Assembly (NCBI GenBank): GCA_934167665.1
Contig: CAKPLN010000003.1
Span: 62,001 to 126,000, forward strand
DNA from: an uncultured Bacilli bacterium
GTDB taxonomy: Bacteria > Bacillota_I > Bacilli_A > RF39 > UBA660
DNA length: 64,000 nt
Direction of reading: 5' to 3'
Shown: positions 59,231-64,000 of the stretch, one piece after another
Layout: each line of letters begins with the position of its first letter
Position numbering within the stretch: the first letter of the stretch is position 1
The notes under the pieces: model-generated
What the model saw: only the letters and a program-made list of their open reading frames with translations
Database searches by the model: none
Told to the model about the DNA's origin: nothing
Translations under genes and position numbers: made by a program

Positions 59231-60031
59231 ATGTACCCAAAAAAGCCTAAATTATCAAATAAAAATAAACTCTTATATACTATTATTACATTAGTAGTTA
59301 TTATAGCTTTAACAATATCATTAAATCCAAATAGAGAACCTAACTTTATTGAAAACATCTTAAAGAAAGTTCCTACTTTAGTAAATAAAACTATAACAAT
59401 ACCATTTACTAAAGCAGTAAGTAAAAATGAACAAAATCAAGATGAAAATTACTTAATCCAAAAGAATTTAAATGCTGCTCTTAATCAAGAAATATCAGAA
59501 CTAAAAAGCCTCTTAGAACTTAATAAAACTCTAACAGAATATGAAGTAGAAAATGCTACAACATTATCAAGAAATAAAAGTTATTGGTTTAATACTATAA
59601 CTATTGATAAAGGTAAAAAAGATGGTATTAAAAAGGATATGGCTGTAATTACAAGTAATGGTCTAATTGGCAAAATCAATAAAGTTTATAGTAACTCCAG
59701 TGAAGTAAAATTAATAACATCTAATGATGCTAATTATAAAATAAGTGTTTCAATCAGAATAAATGGTGTTGATAACTACGCTATATTAAACGGCTATAAT
59801 CAAGAAAAGAACCTTTTAAAGGTAACCGGTGTTTCTAAAACAATAAGTATAAATAAAGGTGATGCTGTTTTAACAAGTGGATTAGGAGAATTATTCCCAG
59901 CTGGTATTTTCATAGGTGAAGTTAGTGAAATAGAAAATGATAAATACGACTTAAGTAAAAATGTTTATATAAAGACTAATCAAGATTTTAATAGTATTCA
60001 TTATGTAAGCGTTTTAAAGGAGAAAAAATAA
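59231..60031 (+). CDS. mreC: Rod shape-determining protein MreC
   Basis: The 266-residue protein has one membrane helix (about 16-33), a coiled coil (65-105) and the MreC beta domain (SYWFNTITIDKGKKDGIKKDMAVITSNGLIGKI; KGDAVLTSGLGELFPAGIFIGEV). It scaffolds lateral wall synthesis. ATG 59231 follows AGGAGTG. mreB is not found between radC and mreC. Confidence 0.93.
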   Translation: MYPKKPKLSNKNKLLYTIITLVVIIALTISLNPNREPNFIENILKKVPTLVNKTITIPFTKAVSKNEQNQDENYLIQKNLNAALNQEISELKSLLELNKTLTEYEVENATTLSRNKSYWFNTITIDKGKKDGIKKDMAVITSNGLIGKINKVYSNSSEVKLITSNDANYKISVSIRINGVDNYAILNGYNQEKNLLKVTGVSKTISINKGDAVLTSGLGELFPAGIFIGEVSEIENDKYDLSKNVYIKTNQDFNSIHYVSVLKEKK

Positions 60032-60032
60032 T

Positions 60033-60539
60033 ATGTTACCTATAATAATAGTTTTAATATCCCTTCTTTTAGATGGCTTTCTTACTAATATTTTGCCCTA
60101 TACAGTAGAAAATCTTTCACTATTAACACCATCACTAACATTAATAAGTCTTCTTCTTATTTATCCCTTTTATAGAAAAAAAGAAATGAAATATACTATA
60201 TTAATTCTTATAACCGGGGTAATATATGACTTATTATATACAAATTTATTATTCTTTAATGCCATATTATTTTATATTGTTATAAGAATAATGCAATATA
60301 TATACAAAAATTACGAAATTAACTATTTTACAATTATCATAAATACTATAATAGCTATAACTACTTATGAAGTATTACAAGTTATTATAATATCAATATA
60401 TAACCTATATCCTATAACACTATATAGTTTAGTTTATAAAATAAAAAGTAGCTTGCTTCTAAATATTATCTATGCTGAATTAATCTATTTTATTATAAGT
60501 ATTATTCCTAGAAAATATCGTAAAATAAATATCAATTAG
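60033..60539 (+). CDS. mreD: Rod shape-determining protein MreD
   Basis: The 168-residue protein has five or six membrane helices and follows mreC immediately, matching MreD in length and topology. It works with MreC in wall synthesis. AAAGGAG precedes it. Confidence 0.85.
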   Translation: MLPIIIVLISLLLDGFLTNILPYTVENLSLLTPSLTLISLLLIYPFYRKKEMKYTILILITGVIYDLLYTNLLFFNAILFYIVIRIMQYIYKNYEINYFTIIINTIIAITTYEVLQVIIISIYNLYPITLYSLVYKIKSSLLLNIIYAELIYFIISIIPRKYRKININ

Positions 60540-60585
60540 TATATTTATTTTTTATTTTGCATATCATTTGTTAAGGAGAATCAAT

Positions 60586-61158
60586 ATGCAAAATAAAACT
60601 ATAAAGAAAAAACTAGTATTAAAGAAAAACATTCGTAGAATTATAAATCAAACACTATTAGCTATAATTATAACTTTAATTAGCTTAATCGCCGTTAAAA
60701 AAGAACCTAATTTAAAAAATATATTAATTGAAAATGTTTATGAAAAAAGTTTTAAATTTACTAAGGCTAGGGAATTATATAAAAAGTATTTTGGTTCACT
60801 AATACCTATTGAAAAAATTTTAAAAGAAGAAAAACCTGTCTTTAATGAAAAATTATCTTACACCTCTAAAAATGCTTATAAAGATGGTGTGGCTTTAAAA
60901 GTAACTGATAATTATTTAGTACCAGCTTTAGAAAGTGGGGTAGTTGTTTTTATTGGTGAAAAATCAGATTACGGAACTACTCTAATTATAGAACAGACTG
61001 ATGGAATAGCAGTATTCTATTCAAATATAAATTTTGTTGATATAAAGTTATACGATTATATTGAAAAAGGTGAATTATTAGGTGAGGCAATAGATAGTAA
61101 AATTTATTTAGTATTTTCTAAAGATGGAGCCTATTTAGATTATAAAAACTATCTCTAA
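60586..61158 (+). CDS. spoIVFA: SpoIVFA-like protein (LytM-type domain)
   Basis: The 190-residue protein has an N-terminal basic tail, one membrane helix (about 22-40) and a C-terminal degenerate M23/LytM domain (VTDNYLVPALESGVVVFIGEKSDYGTTLIIEQTDG). SpoIVFA anchors and inhibits the protease SpoIVFB in the mother-cell-derived membrane around the forespore until SigG signals. ATG 60586 follows AAGGAG. It overlaps spoIVFB by 20 bp. Confidence 0.87.
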   Translation: MQNKTIKKKLVLKKNIRRIINQTLLAIIITLISLIAVKKEPNLKNILIENVYEKSFKFTKARELYKKYFGSLIPIEKILKEEKPVFNEKLSYTSKNAYKDGVALKVTDNYLVPALESGVVVFIGEKSDYGTTLIIEQTDGIAVFYSNINFVDIKLYDYIEKGELLGEAIDSKIYLVFSKDGAYLDYKNYL

Positions 61159-61927
61159 ATACATAAAAATAGATTTAACCGTATATATAATAGCTTTAAT
61201 ATCTATTTTTACAGCCTCATATAATATTTTTATAATTATTAGTTTTCTAATATTCATCCATGAATTAGGTCATTTTCTATGTGCTAAAATACTAAACATA
61301 GAAGTAGATAAAATAATTATTTATCCCCTAGGAGGTATATCTAAGTTTAATTTACCACTAAACTCTAGTCAATTAACGGAATTTCTAATTTTAATTTCTG
61401 GACCACTATTTCAATTTTTAGCCTATATTTTATTAAAAAAATATTATACTAGATATACTGAATTAATAGATTTATATCATTACGGTATTTTATTTTTTAA
61501 TTTACTACCAGTTTATCCATTAGATGGTGGTAAATTAATAAATCTATTATTATCTTATTTCTTACCATATAAATTAAGCCTTAAAGCAACTATTTTCATT
61601 AGTTATGTTTTTATATTGTTACTAATTTTAATGAATTGTAAACATATCTATATAAATCTAATTATTATAATTATATTCTTAGTATATAAAGTAGCCAAAG
61701 AGCAAGTTAAAATACCAGAAATTTATAATAAATTTTTATTAGAAAGATATTTAAATAAATATAAGTTTAAACACAGTAAAATAATAAATAGTAAAGAAAA
61801 ATTTTATCGTAATAGGCGTCATTTAATTAAAGTAGGGGACAAGTATTACTTAGAAGATGAATATTTAGAAAAAAAATATAGAAATTATAAAAAAAGTGTT
61901 GACTACTTAAAAAGTACTATGCTATAA
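61139..61927 (+). CDS. spoIVFB: SpoIVFB-like intramembrane metalloprotease, non-ATG start
   Basis: SpoIVFB cleaves pro-SigK. The 262-residue protein has several membrane helices, the zinc motif HELGHFLCAK in FLIFIHELGH, and the second motif NLLPVYPLDGGKL. The reading frame is open from 61139 and has no ATG, GTG or TTG before the HELGH motif. GATGGAG nine bases upstream points to ATT 61139 or ATA 61142 as start. The end carries the tRNA-Ala promoter. A small cytoplasmic domain (about 185-262) follows the membrane part. Confidence 0.85.
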   Translation: MIKTISKYIKIDLTVYIIALISIFTASYNIFIIISFLIFIHELGHFLCAKILNIEVDKIIIYPLGGISKFNLPLNSSQLTEFLILISGPLFQFLAYILLKKYYTRYTELIDLYHYGILFFNLLPVYPLDGGKLINLLLSYFLPYKLSLKATIFISYVFILLLILMNCKHIYINLIIIIIFLVYKVAKEQVKIPEIYNKFLLERYLNKYKFKHSKIINSKEKFYRNRRHLIKVGDKYYLEDEYLEKKYRNYKKSVDYLKSTML

Positions 61928-61928
61928 T
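61899..61928 (+). promoter_or_regulatory. Promoter of tRNA-Ala
   Basis: TTGACT (61899-61904) and TATAAT (61923-61928), spaced 18 bp, overlap the 3' end of spoIVFB. Confidence 0.8.
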
Positions 61929-61961
61929 TCAATTACTGACTGTGATTAACAGGTTAGTTAT

Positions 61962-62037
61962 GGGGCATTAGCTCAGCTGGGAGAGCGCCACGTTTGCACC
62001 GTGGAGGTCAGCGGTTCGATCCCGCTATGCTCCACCA
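61962..62037 (+). tRNA. tRNA-Ala(TGC)
   Basis: Cloverleaf with a GGGGCAT/ATGCTCC acceptor, anticodon loop TTTGCAC and encoded CCA. Confidence 0.96.
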
Positions 62038-62047
62038 TGTTGAAATT

Positions 62048-62070
62048 AACGTTGAGAAATCAACGTTTTT
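62048..62070 (+). terminator. Terminator of tRNA-Ala
   Basis: AACGTTGA-GAAA-TCAACGTT plus T-run, identical in stem and loop to the phage-borne copy at 15514-15536. Confidence 0.85.
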
Positions 62071-62130
62071 ATTTTGCCTACGTAGCTTTTACGTAATACT
62101 TTTCTTTTTTCCTTTATTTCTTTACTTTTT

Positions 62131-62161
62131 AAAGATTACCTAATAACTAGATAATCTTTTT
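62131..62161 (+). terminator. Second hairpin downstream of tRNA-Ala
   Basis: An 8-bp stem (AAAGATTA / TAATCTTT) precedes five T. The rest of 62071-62245 shows no gene. Confidence 0.55.
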
Positions 62162-62245
62162 GTTTGTAAATTTTTTATTTAATTCATATACTTTATAAAA
62201 TTTCATGATATAATCAAGATAATAGATTACAATGGAGAAGATATC

Positions 62246-63394
62246 ATGAACAGTACTTTATTAATGGCAATTGCCATCATACCAGTTATTTTAATACTAT
62301 CATTTATTCAATCAAAAGATAAAAATAAGGAACCGATAGGACTATTAGTCCAATTATTTATAGGTGGTGTCATTTCATGCTTCATGGTAATGATGGTAAG
62401 CTCCGTTTTATCAAATTTTTTACCATTTATGAATACCGACATTTCATCAGGTAGTGCCAGCTTTTTAGATATATTTTTATATTCCTTTGTTGGTGTAGCC
62501 TTAATAGAGGAATTTTGTAAATTTATAATAACCTATGCACTAAGTTATCGTCATAAAGCCTTTGATGAAGCCTATGATATTGTTGTTTATGCAATATTTG
62601 TCGCCTTAGGCTTTGCTGGCTTTGAAAATATCTTATATGTAGCAGGTAGTGGGAAACTAGCAACCGGAATATTTAGAGGAATTACCGCTGTACCAGGGCA
62701 TGCTTGTGATGGTTTATTTATGGGATATTATTTGAGTCTTGCTAAAATATCTGCCATAAAGAAAGAAAAGTCTGATGAAACAGTTAATATCATCAAAAGT
62801 ATATTTGTACCGACAATAATGCATGGAATTTATGATTTCTGCTGCTTCTATAATGTTCAATATATAACTATAGTATTTATTATATTTGTTATATTCATGT
62901 ATATAGTATCTTTAAAGAAACTAAATTATGCAGCAAAAAATAATGTTAATCTCTTTGAAAAGAAACAGGAACCAGAAAAAGAAGAAGTATTAACACCGAC
63001 TGTGAGTGAGACAGAAAAAAAAGCTGACACTAGTAGCACACTACAAACCCTTACTATTGGTCAAAGAAATACCAATAATTCAGATTATTTTACTATTAGT
63101 CCAACTCAAACTATTCCAAGTTTTAATAGTAAAAGTGATAATTTTCACTTTGAAGGTAGTGGTGTTCCCTATATTCCTAATGACTTTGATAGAAGAGATT
63201 TAACTGCTCCTCCAGTAATTAGTGAAAAACAAACTGCTGAGTATGTTCCAGAAAACGAAGAGAGAATAGATTTACCAATACCAGAAGTACCAGTAGAACT
63301 ATTAAATCCAACAATTGATAAAACTAAGTGTGTATATTGTGGAGCAGAGGTAAACGGTGAATACTGCTCAAGCTGTGGCCACAAAGTAAAATGA
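62246..63394 (+). CDS. PrsW-family intramembrane protease with C-terminal zinc ribbon
   Basis: The 382-residue protein has about seven membrane helices with PrsW motifs: ALIEEFCKFI (the EE pair), FDEAYDIVVYAIFVALGFAGFENILYV, GHACDGLFMGYY and HGIYDF. A long polar tail follows (235-355), ending in a zinc ribbon CVYCG...YCSSCGHK. PrsW cleaves anti-sigma factors in Bacillus. The substrate here is unknown. GGAG precedes the start. Confidence 0.88.
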   Translation: MNSTLLMAIAIIPVILILSFIQSKDKNKEPIGLLVQLFIGGVISCFMVMMVSSVLSNFLPFMNTDISSGSASFLDIFLYSFVGVALIEEFCKFIITYALSYRHKAFDEAYDIVVYAIFVALGFAGFENILYVAGSGKLATGIFRGITAVPGHACDGLFMGYYLSLAKISAIKKEKSDETVNIIKSIFVPTIMHGIYDFCCFYNVQYITIVFIIFVIFMYIVSLKKLNYAAKNNVNLFEKKQEPEKEEVLTPTVSETEKKADTSSTLQTLTIGQRNTNNSDYFTISPTQTIPSFNSKSDNFHFEGSGVPYIPNDFDRRDLTAPPVISEKQTAEYVPENEERIDLPIPEVPVELLNPTIDKTKCVYCGAEVNGEYCSSCGHKVK

Positions 63395-63417
63395 AGTTAT
63401 AAAAAAGGAGTGCTTAA

Positions 63418-64000
63418 ATGAAAGTATTACTATACACAGAAGGCGAAAAAATGTCTTCCAAAAGTGGCTTGGGTAAAGCCATAAAGCATCAAATGAAAGC
63501 CTTAGAGTATGCCAACGTAGAGTACACAAGGAATCTTAAAGATGACTACGATATAATCCATATAAATTTTTATGGACCTAAATCATATTACTTAGCTAAA
63601 AAAGCTAGAAAAAACGGCAAAAAAGTGGTTTATCATGCTCACAGTACTGAGGAAGATTTTAGAGATGGTTTTATTTTCTGCAAACAAATATCCAAAGAAT
63701 TTAAAAAATGGTTAATAAAGTGTTATAGTCTAGGAGATGTAATAGTAACACCAACACCATATTCTAAAAGACTGTTAGAAAATTATGGGATAAAAAAGAA
63801 AATTTATGCCATTTCTAATGGAATTGAATTAGACTTATTTAAAAAAGATAAAAAGGCTGGAAAACGTTTTAGAGAAAAATATAATTTTAAAAAAGATGAT
63901 AAAGTAATAATTGGTATTGGTTTATATATAAGAAGAAAAGGAATTGTTGACTTTGTAGAGTTAGCTAAGAGATGTCCTGAGTACAAATTTATTTGGTTTG
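63418..64000 (+). CDS. Glycosyltransferase family 4, N-terminal part
   Basis: The frame is open to the window edge; 194 residues are visible. It matches GT4 glycosyltransferases acting on lipids or cell envelope: MKVLLYTEGEKMSSKSGLGKAI, a central DVIVTPTPYSKRLLENYGIKKKIYAISNGIELDLF and the start of the second Rossmann domain VIIGIGLYIRRKGIVDFVELA. The acceptor cannot be told. AAAGGAG precedes the ATG. Confidence 0.88.
   Translation, partial: MKVLLYTEGEKMSSKSGLGKAIKHQMKALEYANVEYTRNLKDDYDIIHINFYGPKSYYLAKKARKNGKKVVYHAHSTEEDFRDGFIFCKQISKEFKKWLIKCYSLGDVIVTPTPYSKRLLENYGIKKKIYAISNGIELDLFKKDKKAGKRFREKYNFKKDDKVIIGIGLYIRRKGIVDFVELAKRCPEYKFIWF

Noticed and set aside
62038..62245. Remnant of another integrated element after tRNA-Ala
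   Set aside because: A shared terminator and an ACCTAAT-like stretch resemble the prophage left end, but there is no repeated tRNA end or integrase remnant.

Overview
This AT-rich window looks like a chromosome segment of an endospore-forming, low-GC member of the Bacillota (Bacilli or a Mollicutes-like gut lineage). The evidence is the sporulation gene set (SpoVID-like, YsxE-like, SigG, YlmC/YmxH, YunB, YutH-like, a DacF-type carboxypeptidase, a SpoIIB-like protein, SpoIVFA and SpoIVFB) together with MreC/MreD, a T-box upstream of valS and Bacillus-like gene neighbourhoods. TGA is used as a stop codon, so the code is standard and not the mycoplasma code. No species can be named from the sequence alone.

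Layout. (1) 1-14192 is chromosomal: the C-terminus of Lon, spoVID-ysxE, rubrerythrin, two related small membrane proteins, a U32 peptidase interrupted by an in-frame stop, a thioredoxin-like membrane protein, TrmL, a TtcA-type PP-loop enzyme, sigG-ylmC-yunB-yutD, a DUF1292 protein, a YutH-like protein, NifU and an S1 protein. (2) 14264-15503 is a cluster of twelve tRNA genes in two transcription units. (3) 15487-52163 is a complete prophage of about 36.7 kb inserted in the 3' end of tRNA-Pro(TGG) and bounded by 18-bp direct repeats. (4) 52164-64000 is chromosomal again: DacF-like, a metallophosphoesterase, a cyclophilin lipoprotein, T-box and valS, SpoIIB-like, radC, mreC, mreD, spoIVFA, spoIVFB, tRNA-Ala, a PrsW-like protein and a partial glycosyltransferase.

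The prophage is a siphovirus-type element. The leftward lysogeny module holds an integrase, a zinc-ribbon membrane protein, an ImmA-type protease and a CI-like repressor. A divergent control region carries three matching operators. Rightward early genes include a Cro-like protein, a replication initiator containing an iteron-like array, DUF1351, RecT, an MBL-fold protein, many small proteins, an adenine methyltransferase, a late regulator, a nucleotidyltransferase and an HNH protein. The late module runs terS, terL, portal, a minor capsid protein fused to a zincin domain, scaffold, capsid, connectors, tail tube, chaperones, tape measure, tail tip, receptor-binding candidates, a holin-like protein and an endolysin. 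Between the minor capsid and scaffold genes lies a gene-poor, strongly folded stretch of about 550 bp that looks like an uncharacterised structured phage RNA.

Other points of interest are a perfect hairpin covering the sigG ribosome-binding site, 16 tandem ATAC units among the tail genes, seven degenerate 10-bp repeats beside attR, a phage copy of the tRNA terminator, and several genes (spoIVFB, radC and two phage genes) that appear to start at ATT/ATA or CTG.
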